A stretch of 28,413 bases of DNA from CAJAUT01 sp043809365 (GCA_043809365.1 JAZDDW010000046.1:1-28413); one strand, 5' to 3'. Shown: positions 13,925 through 22,426, counted from the stretch's first letter. Notes: a model not told the origin generated them from the letters alone. A program made the numbers and translations.

Positions 13925-15841
13925 TTATCTATTTAACAATTCCTCAACCGACATATTCCCCGACAAAAAATCATCCAAAGTGGAATCATCCAAGCTATTT
14001 ATCTTTACGCCCGATTTTTTCGTATTCCATTTGTCTCCCGCTTGCCCCTCCGTAGCTTGAAAAAGCGAAGGGGGGATCTCATCCACAAACCTACTTCGAA
14101 CTTGATACCCCGTGTTCCCCCAAATATTTCTCTGTTTTGCCCAGCTCAAATATAATTTCTCCTTCGCTCTCGTGATCCCCACGTACGCGAGTCTGCGCTC
14201 CTCCTCCATTTCTTCGATCTCCATGAGAGACCGGGAGTGGGGGAACAGTCCCTCTTCCATCCCGATGAGAAACACGATTCTGAACTCCAGTCCCTTGGCT
14301 GCGTGTAAAGTCATCAGCGTGACTGCATCTCGCTTCTCACCTCTCCCCAACTTTTCTCCTTCATAATATTCCGCTTGTACTAGAGCCACATTTTCCAAAA
14401 ACTCAGCCATATTATTAAACTCCGTTGCGACCGCCTGTAGCTCTTTTATGTTCTCAATCCGGGAGAGATCCTCTTCCACTTCTTCCTCAAACTGTTCCAG
14501 ATATTTTGAAGCTTCTAGTATCATCCCGAGAGTTTCCGCTGGCGGTGTCGCTTTGACGTCTAACTTTTCTCCGAGTGCCCGTACCATTGCCAATCTTCTC
14601 TTCCCCAGCTTCTCCGCTCGGGCCGTACTAACTCCGTCTTTTGGGTTCAACAGTATCCGCAAGTATGCGAGAAGGTCTTTGATTTCTTTTCGCTCGTAAA
14701 ACTTGGTGCCACCTATGAGGACATAAGGGATTCCAGCCCGGATAAAGCTCTCTTCAATCGCCCGCGACTGTGCATTTGTCCTGTATAAAAGTGCGATCTC
14801 ATTCCAGTCATGCTTCTCGTGCAGTTTTGTGATCTCGGCCGTGATTCGCGCCGCTTCATCACTACCGCTATATGCCTCAATCAGCGTGATCTTCTCGCCC
14901 GCCCCCGTCTCCGTCCAGAGCGAAAGGATTGGATGATTCTTGTTATTTTCGATGACTTGGGTTGCAGCATCCAAGATATTTTGGGTCGAGCGATAGTTGC
15001 GAGAGAGGCGGATTTCCGTCAGGTCAGGATACTCCCGCTTGAGTTTGGCCATATTGCGGTAGTCAGCCCCGCGCCAGCGATAAATCGATTGCGAAGCATC
15101 TCCCACGACCGTGAGTTGCTTATATTTTCCAGCCAACAGGGTCGTAAATAAATACTGGGCAGTATTGGTATCTTGGTATTCATCCACAAATATGTAGCGA
15201 AACAGTTCTTGGTAACGAGAGAGTATTTCCTTGTTGTTTTGCCACATCTTGACGGTTTGTAACAACAGGTCGTCAAAATCTAGTGCCCCATAAACTTTAA
15301 GTTGTTTTTGATATTTCGTATAAACCTGTGCCGCCACTTCCTGGAATGGCCCCCTAGCCATCTCTAAATATTGTTCAGCTGTAACCAGTTCTTGCTTGGC
15401 GCTAGAGATTGCAGAAAGCAATGCGCGTGGTCGGAATCGTTTGGAATCTAGCTGTAATCCTTCGCTGATTTCTTTTATCAAATCCTCCTGATCAGCCGTA
15501 TCATAGATCACAAAATCATTCGAGAGATCAGCGCCCTGAGCTTCTTTACGCAAAATCCGCGCCGCCATCGAATGGAAAGTTCCGACATGGGGCAAGTAAA
15601 CTTGAGCAATCTTTACCACGCGTTCACGCATTTCACCTGCTGCCTTGTTGGTGAATGTTACCATCAAGAGTTGATCTGGTCTGATTACTTGGGAGTGGAT
15701 GAGGTGTGCTGCCCTGTAAGTAAGAGTCTTGGTTTTGCCCGACCCAGCTCCTGCCATAATGAGCAGGGGAGTCCCGGTGTGGAGGACGGCCTTGCGCTGG
15801 TCTTCGTTGAGTTCATCCAAATAATTTGTCATGTCCTTCAT
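13925..15841 (-). CDS. UvrD/PcrA-type DNA helicase with reduced 2B domain
   Basis: A 638-residue superfamily 1A helicase. Motifs: LNEDQRKAVLHT (Q motif region), AGAGSGKTKTLTYRA (Walker A), FVDEYQDTNTAQ (II), VVGDASQSIYRWRGAD (III), SRNYRSTQNI, VTLMTLHAAKGLEF (V) and ERRLAYVGITRAKEKLYL (VI). It is about 80-100 residues shorter than E. coli UvrD. The usual RGIG motif of the 2B region is missing, and the segment between ILLNPKDG and the coiled LEQFEEEVEEDL is compact, so 2B is reduced. The tail ends in a short acidic motif (LDDSTLDDFLSG). It probably acts in excision repair or replication-fork clearance. The first ATG (15841) is used; the ATG at 15832, seven bases after TAATAT, is equally possible. 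FemAB-type gene follows after 14 bp. Confidence 0.9.
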   Translation of the reverse strand: MKDMTNYLDELNEDQRKAVLHTGTPLLIMAGAGSGKTKTLTYRAAHLIHSQVIRPDQLLMVTFTNKAAGEMRERVVKIAQVYLPHVGTFHSMAARILRKEAQGADLSNDFVIYDTADQEDLIKEISEGLQLDSKRFRPRALLSAISSAKQELVTAEQYLEMARGPFQEVAAQVYTKYQKQLKVYGALDFDDLLLQTVKMWQNNKEILSRYQELFRYIFVDEYQDTNTAQYLFTTLLAGKYKQLTVVGDASQSIYRWRGADYRNMAKLKREYPDLTEIRLSRNYRSTQNILDAATQVIENNKNHPILSLWTETGAGEKITLIEAYSGSDEAARITAEITKLHEKHDWNEIALLYRTNAQSRAIEESFIRAGIPYVLIGGTKFYERKEIKDLLAYLRILLNPKDGVSTARAEKLGKRRLAMVRALGEKLDVKATPPAETLGMILEASKYLEQFEEEVEEDLSRIENIKELQAVATEFNNMAEFLENVALVQAEYYEGEKLGRGEKRDAVTLMTLHAAKGLEFRIVFLIGMEEGLFPHSRSLMEIEEMEEERRLAYVGITRAKEKLYLSWAKQRNIWGNTGYQVRSRFVDEIPPSLFQATEGQAGDKWNTKKSGVKINSLDDSTLDDFLSGNMSVEELLNR

Positions 15842-15869
15842 ATTACCCTAATTTCTCCTCTTGCGTTAT

Positions 15870-15900
15870 ACTTACTACCAAATACTTAATACTTAATACC
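15870..15900 (+). repeat. ACTTAAT heptamer array, copy A, at the tpiA promoter
   Basis: Four 7-bp units follow one another (ACTTACT, ACCAAAT, ACTTAAT, ACTTAAT, then ACC). The last units supply TAATAC (15894-15899), seven bases before the tpiA ATG, so the repeat may itself provide the -10. Two further arrays with the same period lie within the PMT gene at 18115 and 18451. Confidence 0.7.
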
Positions 15901-15906
15901 AACTCT

Positions 15907-16584
15907 ATGTCGTTTCTCGTCGTTGCCAATTTCAAATCCCACAAAAACTCAAGCGAAGTGAAGTCTTGGATTTCTGTCGTCGCCCCCGTTGCCCAGGATT
16001 CTCCCTCCACAATAATTGTTGCTCCCAGTTTTACCCATCTGGCCATTGATCATCGTCCATCCTCCATTGCTCTCGCCGCTCAAGACGTCTCCCCCTTCCC
16101 TCCTGGCAGTTACACCGGTGCCATCAATGCTACCCAACTTCAGGAGTTGGATGTGCGCTATTGTCTTGTCGGTCACTCCGAGCGTCGCCATTATTTCCAC
16201 GAAACCGCCCTCGACGTTGCTGCCAAAGTCAAAGAGTTAATCGAAGTCGGGATTACCCCCATTATTTGTCTCCGCAAAGAGGACCTCGTTCCAGATCGCG
16301 CCACCTTAGATGATGGGCTTATCGCCTCTTGTTATTTTTGTTACGAACCCCCTTCTGACATTGGCGGGTCCGTTACGGCTCCCCTTGAGGATATTGGCAA
16401 TATTACCTCTCAAATCAAGCAAATATTTAATACGGGGAAAGTTATGTATGGTGGTTCCGTCAACGCAGACAATCTTACCAGTTTGCTATCCCTAGGCCTC
16501 TCTGGCGTTATTATCTCGACTGCGTGTCTTAATCCTGTCAGTTTTAATCAAATTATTGCCCAGTTGTCTCATGTCAAAAATTAA
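15907..16584 (+). CDS. tpiA: Triosephosphate isomerase, short form
   Basis: A 225-residue TIM-barrel isomerase that interconverts dihydroxyacetone phosphate and glyceraldehyde 3-phosphate in glycolysis. ANFKSHK carries the catalytic Lys, VGHSERR the catalytic His, and CYEPPSDIGG the catalytic Glu at the flexible loop; YGGSVN gives the first phosphate-binding glycines. The usual LVGGASL phosphate loop near the end is replaced by IISTACL. The length (about 225 rather than 250) and the EPP loop resemble archaeal TIMs, while GHSERR is bacterial. Residues AIDHRPSS come from a CCATTGA-type repeat. The ATG at 15907 is chosen because the core begins there. The stop overlaps the LCP gene by 14 bp. Confidence 0.88.
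   Translation: MSFLVVANFKSHKNSSEVKSWISVVAPVAQDSPSTIIVAPSFTHLAIDHRPSSIALAAQDVSPFPPGSYTGAINATQLQELDVRYCLVGHSERRHYFHETALDVAAKVKELIEVGITPIICLRKEDLVPDRATLDDGLIASCYFCYEPPSDIGGSVTAPLEDIGNITSQIKQIFNTGKVMYGGSVNADNLTSLLSLGLSGVIISTACLNPVSFNQIIAQLSHVKN
16043..16069 (+). repeat. CCATTGACCAT-type repeat within tpiA
   Basis: CCATTGATCAT at 16043, then CG, TCCAT, CC and TCCATTG to 16069. It matches 22 of 27 bases of the repeat in lepA (26450-26476) and is read in the same frame (IDH-x-P-x-S-I in both proteins). It replaces the helix that usually follows the second TIM-barrel strand. Confidence 0.65.
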
Positions 16585-17533
16585 CCGCTTTCTTCTTCTA
16601 GCTTGCGCTGGTTTGTTTCTCATGGTGGCGTTCTGGCAATATTATCGCGTCCAACAAGGAGGGCAGGTGGTCACCGGTATCACCAGGAGCCCGGAGGGCA
16701 ATTTGCGTACCGACAGTGGGCGTACCAATGTGGTGTTTTTGGGGGTTGGTGGAGACTCCCATCCAGGGGGAGATTTGACTGACAGCATGATTATTTTCTC
16801 TTATGCTCACTCCACTTCTGCCTTGACTCTTATCCCTCTTCCTCGCGATATTTGGGTGCCCTCGTTTGCCTCCAAGATTAACACCGCCTATCATTACGGG
16901 GGTATCCCCCTGACCAAATCAACCGTCTCGGAACTTGTGGGGCTGCCTATTCACTATGCCGTGACGTTAGATTTCCAGGGTTTTCAGCGGATGGTTGATG
17001 CCATAGGGGGCATCGATGTTGAGGTCAAGCGTGCCTTTGACGACTATCTCTACCCCATTCCTGGTCAGGAAAATGCCCAGCCAGAAAGTGCTCGTTACGA
17101 ACACCTTCATTTCGATGCAGGCCCCCTTCATTTAGATGGTGCCACCGCCCTCAAATTTGCCCGCTCTCGCCACGCCGTGGGGGAAGAGGGGACCGATTTC
17201 GCCCGCTCAACTCGCCAAGAACAAGTCATTGTTGCTTTTAAAACCAGACTTCTTTCCTCCTCAACTCTCCTAAATCTCTCTACCCTCCAAAGTCTCTTGG
17301 GTAACCTGCAAAACTCTCTCGTGACCGACATGAATAATCTCGAAATTGGGGCCTTTATCCGCCTTTTCTTAAATTATTCGCAGGGGGAGACTCCCGCGCG
17401 CTCTCTGGATCTAACGGGCCTTTTCGTGAGTCCCAAAAATACTGCCCCCTATTCGGGTCAGTGGGTGCTTATACCCAAAACAAGTTTTGAGGATATCCAC
17501 GCCTATGTGGCTAAAGAACTTCAGACTCAATAA
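16571..17533 (+). CDS. LytR-CpsA-Psr (LCP) family cell-wall ligase
   Basis: A 320-residue LCP protein. Residues about 4-24 form an N-terminal membrane anchor, and the LCP core follows: NVVFLGVGGDSH, LTDSMIIFS with the conserved Asp, LIPLPRDIWV with the Arg-Asp pair, INTAYHYGG, VDAIGGIDVEV and ALKFARSRHA followed by TDFARSTRQE, the Arg-rich end of the active site. LCP enzymes move undecaprenyl-linked glycopolymers to peptidoglycan or proteins outside the membrane. It starts at ATG 16571 inside the 3' end of tpiA and its end overlaps the mannosyltransferase gene by 29 bp. The overlap chain tpiA-LCP-PMT suggests one transcript and links this ligase to a surface glycan. Confidence 0.9.
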   Translation: MSKINRFLLLACAGLFLMVAFWQYYRVQQGGQVVTGITRSPEGNLRTDSGRTNVVFLGVGGDSHPGGDLTDSMIIFSYAHSTSALTLIPLPRDIWVPSFASKINTAYHYGGIPLTKSTVSELVGLPIHYAVTLDFQGFQRMVDAIGGIDVEVKRAFDDYLYPIPGQENAQPESARYEHLHFDAGPLHLDGATALKFARSRHAVGEEGTDFARSTRQEQVIVAFKTRLLSSSTLLNLSTLQSLLGNLQNSLVTDMNNLEIGAFIRLFLNYSQGETPARSLDLTGLFVSPKNTAPYSGQWVLIPKTSFEDIHAYVAKELQTQ

Positions 17534-18719
17534 ATACCTCATTGGTATCTTAATTGTCGCCTCCATCCTCCGTTTCGTTAATCTAGGTCATCCGCCAGTC
17601 TATATCTTTGATGAGGTTTATCATGCTTTTACTGCCAGGGAGTATCTTGCTGGTCATATTGAAGCTTGGGAGTGGTGGACCACTCCTCCCGAAGGTGTGG
17701 CCTATGAATGGACCCATCCGGGAGTTGCCAAGTATGGCATGGTACTTGGTATGTTCCTCTTTGGGCAGAACAGTTTTGGCTGGCGTGTTGGTTCTACCGC
17801 CTTTGGAGTTGTTAGTATTCTGGGTCTATATTTGTTTGTCCTCAAACTCACCAAAAACAAATCTATCGCACTCTTGTCAGCTTTCTTAGTCAGCATTGAG
17901 GGTACTCACATCGCTCAATCTCGCGTCGCCATGAACGACATTTATCTACTGGCTTTTTACATCTGGGCGCTCTACGCTGGCGTGACCTCTCGCTGGAAAA
18001 CAGCCGCTGTCCTCTATGGCCTGGCTCTTGGCTCCAAATGGAGCGCTCTTTACGGCATGATCCCCCTGGCCCTCATTTATCTCCATCAAAATAAAGTGAA
18101 ATTTACTTTATCATACCTAATACCTAATACTATATACATAATACGTTTGCTGCTGATTTCATCAGCAGTCTACGTTCTAACTTTTGCTCCTTTTATTTTG
18201 GCCGGTCACACTTGGGCGCAATTTATCGAGCTTCACCGCCAAATGTGGTACTACCATACTCATCTGGTTGCAACTCATGCTTATCAATCAACTCCCCGTG
18301 AATGGATTTTTGCTGCTCGTCCCGTTTGGTACTGGGTAGACTACGCAGGGGACAGTATTTCTCACATTTTCGTCCAAGGCAACCCGCTTATCCTTTGGCT
18401 TGGTTTGGTTGCTTTTGTTCTGCAGTTAACCAAATTTTTCAAATTCCCACACTTAATACTTAATACTTTATACTTAATACTAGTTATCCCCTGGATCTTC
18501 TCGCCTCGGATCATGTTTTACTACCACTACCTCCCTAGCGCGAGCTTTCTCTGTGTTATTCTCGCCACCTGGCTTTCCTCGCTTCCTCCTCGCCTCCGTA
18601 ATAGTTTAATAATTGTATGTTCGATTGGTTTAATTCTCGTCTCTCCAATGCTCTATGGATTCCCCCTGCCAGTTAAATATTGGGATTTCTTTTTCCGCCT
18701 TTTTCCAACCTGGAAATAA
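17505..18719 (+). CDS. PMT-type (GT39) membrane mannosyltransferase
   Basis: A 404-residue GT-C glycosyltransferase. After a short cytoplasmic head come about ten membrane helices. The first outer loop has IFDEVYH (the catalytic Asp-Glu of PMT enzymes), followed by EWTHPGVAKYG and GWRVGSTAFG. ALGSKWSALYG is the PMT signature of the middle helix and FAPFILAG comes later. It probably transfers a sugar from a polyprenyl phosphate donor to a surface protein or glycan. Two in-frame heptamer repeats (18115-18145 and 18451-18481) encode YLIPNTIYII and HLILNTLYLIL between or in membrane segments. It starts at ATG 17505, inside the LCP gene. The 3' end overlaps the convergent glycosyltransferase gene by 67 bp. 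Confidence 0.88.
   Translation: MWLKNFRLNKYLIGILIVASILRFVNLGHPPVYIFDEVYHAFTAREYLAGHIEAWEWWTTPPEGVAYEWTHPGVAKYGMVLGMFLFGQNSFGWRVGSTAFGVVSILGLYLFVLKLTKNKSIALLSAFLVSIEGTHIAQSRVAMNDIYLLAFYIWALYAGVTSRWKTAAVLYGLALGSKWSALYGMIPLALIYLHQNKVKFTLSYLIPNTIYIIRLLLISSAVYVLTFAPFILAGHTWAQFIELHRQMWYYHTHLVATHAYQSTPREWIFAARPVWYWVDYAGDSISHIFVQGNPLILWLGLVAFVLQLTKFFKFPHLILNTLYLILVIPWIFSPRIMFYYHYLPSASFLCVILATWLSSLPPRLRNSLIIVCSIGLILVSPMLYGFPLPVKYWDFFFRLFPTWK
18115..18145 (+). repeat. ACTTAAT heptamer array, copy B, in the PMT gene
   Basis: Four 7-bp units (ACCTAAT twice, ACTATAT, ACATAAT) then ACG. It encodes YLIPNTIYII, in the same frame as copy C (LILNTLYLI). The array lies within a loop/helix boundary of the glycosyltransferase. 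Confidence 0.75.
18451..18481 (+). repeat. ACTTAAT heptamer array, copy C, in the PMT gene
   Basis: Four 7-bp units (ACTTAAT twice, ACTTTAT, ACTTAAT) then ACT. It encodes HLILNTLYLIL in frame and lies about 310 bp after copy B in the same gene. All three copies in the window have the same strand, period and frame. Confidence 0.75.
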
Positions 18720-19903
18720 CCAAATTTTGCACTTAATTCTTCCCAAAAAGTCAGGATACCAAAGACAATTGTCAAAAGCGCCGCCATGACCGGTGCAAAT
18801 CTCTCGATCAAGTTTTGTAACCCCTCATTCTTAAGAATATTTGTTGTTTGTTCATAATAAGAGTATGGCAGGTAAAGATTGGCTAAATATATTGCCGAAG
18901 TAATCCCCACAATCCACAGCAACGACTTTTGTTGTCTCAATCCGGTATAAGTAATTAAGTAGGCAAACATAGGGAATAAATATCTTTCGTGGACTCTTGT
19001 TGGGAAAAGAAAAAAGATGAAACACGCCAAAGCCAATAGCAAATATACTGTTGCATTGTGCCTTAGTTGATTGCGATATTTCCCTACAATAGCTCCATAT
19101 GCCAACAACATGCCCATTGTCCCCCATCCAAAAAATGTAATCCCTCCCCACAGAGTATTGTCTGGTTTCCACATACCCACCCACGACCACCAGTTAAAAG
19201 CAAACAGCGATGTATACGAATAAGAAACCCCCATCTTTTGGAGTAGCTCAAATATCCCCAACACTGGGTTTGTTGGGTAAAAAGGATAAAATCCAATCAC
19301 CACCACCAATATGCCAAGGCAACCTGACACTATCAATTTTTTCCATCCATACCGAATCAAAGTTATCAGCGCAAGCAGTGGAACAATTGCCATGGCCTGT
19401 GGCTTCATCAACATCGCTACTCCCGCCATCATCCAACTCCAGTAACTATTTTTTCTCTCGATCAATAAGTAGGCTGATAAAAACATAAAGAACGTCATTA
19501 TTCCATCAATTTGTCCCCATACTGATCCATCAAAAATAATCACGGGATTCAGAACATACAATATTGCCACAAGACTTGCCCAGCGAAGATTAACCTTTCT
19601 TACTACTTGCCAAATCAACCAGCCAGTCAGAATATCCGCAATAATTACCGGGATTTTAATTGCCAGAGGATGTATCCAACCTAGATTTCCAATAAACCAC
19701 AACCAATACAAAAAACCCGGGGTGTACTGGGTCCACACGCTATCACTATAAAAGTTAGCGGTTCCAATCTGTGTCAGTCTACTCGCCCACGCCAGCCACG
19801 CCCCCATATCTACTTCAAAACTCGGCAACAATGCAAATGCCAACTTAATCAAGAAAACTATTATTAACACTCTCAATGCATTTTTTGTCATCATCTCAAT
19901 CAT
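18653..19903 (-). CDS. GT-C mannosyltransferase-like membrane protein (Gpi18/COG5542 type)
   Basis: A 416-residue membrane protein with about ten to twelve hydrophobic helices. An outer loop near the N-terminus has FEVDMGAWLAWASRL, an acidic pair typical of GT-C enzymes. FDGSVWGQIDG is the V-W-G-Q-I-D signature of Gpi18-like and GT87-like mannosyltransferases, and AMLMKPQAM, LFPTRVHERYLFP and FAFNWWSW support the same group. It should use a polyprenyl-linked sugar at the outer face of the membrane. The start overlaps the end of the preceding minus-strand glycosyltransferase by eight bases. The basic tail (KRRKKKSQYLTGRGNP) is encoded antisense to the PMT gene end and may be non-essential. Confidence 0.82.
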   Translation of the reverse strand: MIEMMTKNALRVLIIVFLIKLAFALLPSFEVDMGAWLAWASRLTQIGTANFYSDSVWTQYTPGFLYWLWFIGNLGWIHPLAIKIPVIIADILTGWLIWQVVRKVNLRWASLVAILYVLNPVIIFDGSVWGQIDGIMTFFMFLSAYLLIERKNSYWSWMMAGVAMLMKPQAMAIVPLLALITLIRYGWKKLIVSGCLGILVVVIGFYPFYPTNPVLGIFELLQKMGVSYSYTSLFAFNWWSWVGMWKPDNTLWGGITFFGWGTMGMLLAYGAIVGKYRNQLRHNATVYLLLALACFIFFLFPTRVHERYLFPMFAYLITYTGLRQQKSLLWIVGITSAIYLANLYLPYSYYEQTTNILKNEGLQNLIERFAPVMAALLTIVFGILTFWEELSAKFGYFQVGKRRKKKSQYLTGRGNP

Positions 19904-21077
19904 CAGCCTTTGATGAATTAAACCACAATCTCTGGGTAATCAAATACGTAATCACCATGAGCCCAATATTCCGCAGCATCAGCAAATAATATATCCAGTA
20001 ATCTCTGTTTTGGAGGAAAAAATTATCTGTCAATGTTGTATAAAATATCGGAAACACTAATTGATTAAGCAATGCTACGGCCAAAATCACCCCCCATTCA
20101 CTTCGATTCAACTTCACCATCGGCAAAAAAATCATAAACCACCAGAGATATTGGGGATTTAAGTTCTTCGAAAAAATCAGAAATATCATCATCAACCCCA
20201 GCGGGACTATCCACTTAAAAGTATTCACCAAGCTCCGACTCCGCCAAACCCAGTAATAAGTTACCGCTACTGGCAATACCCACAAACGATTAAATAATTC
20301 TGCCGGTCCCGCCACCGCCCAGATCCCGTTACCTGGTATCATAGCTGGAGGAACTCCATTGACAATAAGCGACCAGCCGGTGATCAAGCTACCCGGTATA
20401 CTCTCTATACTAATTAGTTTTTGACCATGAAATGACAAAGCCGCCCCAACTTGTTCCAAGTTTCCCCCCATGAATAAATAGATTATGACCGGTATCAACA
20501 GAGCCTCTCCGAAACAAATCAGCCAGCGCAACAATTGCTTCAGTTGTTTTTGTCTCAATAAAATCATCACCAAATAGGGTAATAGAATTATCGGGAACAC
20601 CTTCATCCCCGTTGCTAGTCCCAACCAAAATCCACTTTGGGGATATTTTTGTTTAACAAAAGCAATCAAAGACAATAACATCACCAAAGTTACCATGCCG
20701 TCAAAACGAAACAATAAAATTGGGCCAAAGCACAACAAACTAATCAAAAAAATAGTTTTTCTTTTTATCAAAGGCAAATGTAGTCCTACCACGATCAAGT
20801 TAATTAACATTGCCACCGGCAAGTAATTGGCATAACTTACCAAGTTAACGGGTATCATCCTCATGGGTAATAATACGTACAACAAGGTCATTGGCAATAT
20901 CTCGTTCCCCAGCATGCCGGCGAAAGAATGATTGTGTCCCAGCCAATACTCGATCCGTTGCCACGACACCCAAACATCAACCTGCAAATGGGAATTCCAA
21001 ATTGATTGTCGTGCTTGCCACCACAATACTAACAAAACACAAATTGCCAGAATATATCTTACCCAGGTTTTTGTCAC
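19896..21077 (-). CDS. GT87-like polyprenyl-dependent glycosyltransferase
   Basis: A 393-residue membrane protein with about ten hydrophobic helices and the outline of a DUF2029/GT87 enzyme. Visible are VDVWVSWQRIEYWL in the first outer loop, LLFRFDGMVTLVMLLSL, LGLATGMKVFPIILLPYL (the G-x-K-x-x-P run of GT87) and FLIFSKNLNPQYLWWFMIFLP. It probably adds mannose or a related sugar from a lipid-phosphate donor to a surface glycan or protein. It starts with GTG (21077), 23 bp after the end of the FN3 gene, and its end overlaps the next GT gene. No promoter is visible in the gap, so it belongs to the pilN operon. Confidence 0.8.
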   Translation of the reverse strand: MTKTWVRYILAICVLLVLWWQARQSIWNSHLQVDVWVSWQRIEYWLGHNHSFAGMLGNEILPMTLLYVLLPMRMIPVNLVSYANYLPVAMLINLIVVGLHLPLIKRKTIFLISLLCFGPILLFRFDGMVTLVMLLSLIAFVKQKYPQSGFWLGLATGMKVFPIILLPYLVMILLRQKQLKQLLRWLICFGEALLIPVIIYLFMGGNLEQVGAALSFHGQKLISIESIPGSLITGWSLIVNGVPPAMIPGNGIWAVAGPAELFNRLWVLPVAVTYYWVWRSRSLVNTFKWIVPLGLMMIFLIFSKNLNPQYLWWFMIFLPMVKLNRSEWGVILAVALLNQLVFPIFYTTLTDNFFLQNRDYWIYYLLMLRNIGLMVITYLITQRLWFNSSKADD

Positions 21078-21100
21078 CGCTCTATCCTCATTATCAAAAA

Positions 21101-22426
21101 TTAAAATAACAAAACTATCCCCAAGACCAGGGTCAATATCCCCGTCAATCCCAGCATTATTGTATTGGTAATCACTCCCGTTACCGGTACTCCCGATTCA
21201 GTCGCTGGCATGGCGGCTCTTTCGCTCGCCACGGGGGTAGGGGAGGCTTTTTTAGAAGCCGAAGGAGTCGCCACAAACGCTGGCTCTCCGCCAGCCCCGC
21301 TCTTTGCGATCACAAATGTCCTCTCAATCTTTTGTTCAGTTCCTCCGCTCCCCAAATAAGAAACTGTAATAGTCTGTGTCCCAACTTTCAAATCACTTGC
21401 AGGAGCATAGCTCCATGTTCCATCCGTCGCAATAACCACCGTGTCGCTCACAGCCCTCTGACCTGCAATCGCAATCGTCAAAATCTTTCCCACTGGTCCC
21501 ATCCCTCGGAACTCTGGTCGCAAACTGGCTAGCGTTTCTCCATTTACACTTGGATTTAGTAGGGTCACCGTTGATGTTCCCACCGCGTTAATCTCATTTC
21601 CCCCCGTGAGTGGTTCTACATTAAAGATCGTGGGAATTTCTGCTTTGGGGACTAATTCAGCTACCACTGGGGTTTGTGTTACTCCAGGGGAATTACGGAA
21701 ATCAACGTTTTCCCCCAAGGTAATTGTGGGCACTGGTGCCACATTGGATAGCGATACCGTCGCCATTGACTGTTGTCCACCCGACTCCAGAGTTACACTT
21801 GCGATTGTTGCAGAGGGGTCAAATTGAACATAACCTCGCAAATCACTTGTTCTCATGGTGGACAGGGTGACTGCATAGTTCCCACTGGCATTTACAAGCG
21901 TTGAGGCTACCGCTGCTCCCGGTAATGCCACATACACTATTGTTCCTTTCGGCGATTGTTTCGAAGGTAGCTCTATAGTCCCATAAAAATTTCTCGAAAC
22001 TGGAGTAAATCCAATAACTGGCCCTGTTGTCACCGTATACGGACTACCCAGATTATCAAAATTAGTCATTTTTTCCCCTGACTTAATCTGGAAAAAATAT
22101 TTGGTACTAGGTTGGAGTTCTTCGATTGTGATATGGTGGGTTTGGTACAATCCAGTTGACTGTCCCTGGTCTCTCTCGTCACTTGCTAGTTTGGTCAACT
22201 TTTCTCCTTCCTGACCATACTCCACCACCCCAGCCGTCTCGACACTGGTAATCCACGATACACTAAATTTACTATCTGCCACATTTGTAATTTTCACTTT
22301 TTGGGGAGTAATCGTACTAGCAATTTTTGGGTTAGAGTTGTTGTAGTAATAAAACCCGAAAATCACCATTGCCACAACGAGTAACAGCCCGAGTAATGTG
22401 GGTATCCTTTTCATCAATAAACTCAT
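21101..22426 (-). CDS. Secreted FN3/Ig-like surface protein with PVTG membrane tail
   Basis: A 441-residue exported protein. Residues about 5-27 are a signal or anchor helix (TLLGLLLVVAMVIFGFYYY). A fibronectin type III domain follows (about 37-135; VSWITSVETAGVVEYG and LQPSTKYFFQIKSG are the F and E-strand signatures). Then come a carboxypeptidase-regulatory-like beta domain (GTIVYVALPGAAVAST) and a bacterial Ig-like domain (EFRGMGPVGKILTIAIAGQ, DGTWSYAP). A Ser/Pro/Ala-rich linker leads to GVPVTGVITNTIMLGLTG and a final hydrophobic helix without a basic end. The PVTG motif plus helix resembles a sorting signal of the LPXTG type. The start overlaps the preceding gene stop (ATGA). The context suggests a pilus-associated or adhesion role. 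Confidence 0.8.
   Translation of the reverse strand: MSLLMKRIPTLLGLLLVVAMVIFGFYYYNNSNPKIASTITPQKVKITNVADSKFSVSWITSVETAGVVEYGQEGEKLTKLASDERDQGQSTGLYQTHHITIEELQPSTKYFFQIKSGEKMTNFDNLGSPYTVTTGPVIGFTPVSRNFYGTIELPSKQSPKGTIVYVALPGAAVASTLVNASGNYAVTLSTMRTSDLRGYVQFDPSATIASVTLESGGQQSMATVSLSNVAPVPTITLGENVDFRNSPGVTQTPVVAELVPKAEIPTIFNVEPLTGGNEINAVGTSTVTLLNPSVNGETLASLRPEFRGMGPVGKILTIAIAGQRAVSDTVVIATDGTWSYAPASDLKVGTQTITVSYLGSGGTEQKIERTFVIAKSGAGGEPAFVATPSASKKASPTPVASERAAMPATESGVPVTGVITNTIMLGLTGILTLVLGIVLLF

Noticed and set aside
15870..18481. Heptamer arrays as a CRISPR-like array
   Set aside because: Units are 7 bp with no spacers and are within or next to genes; no cas gene is present.
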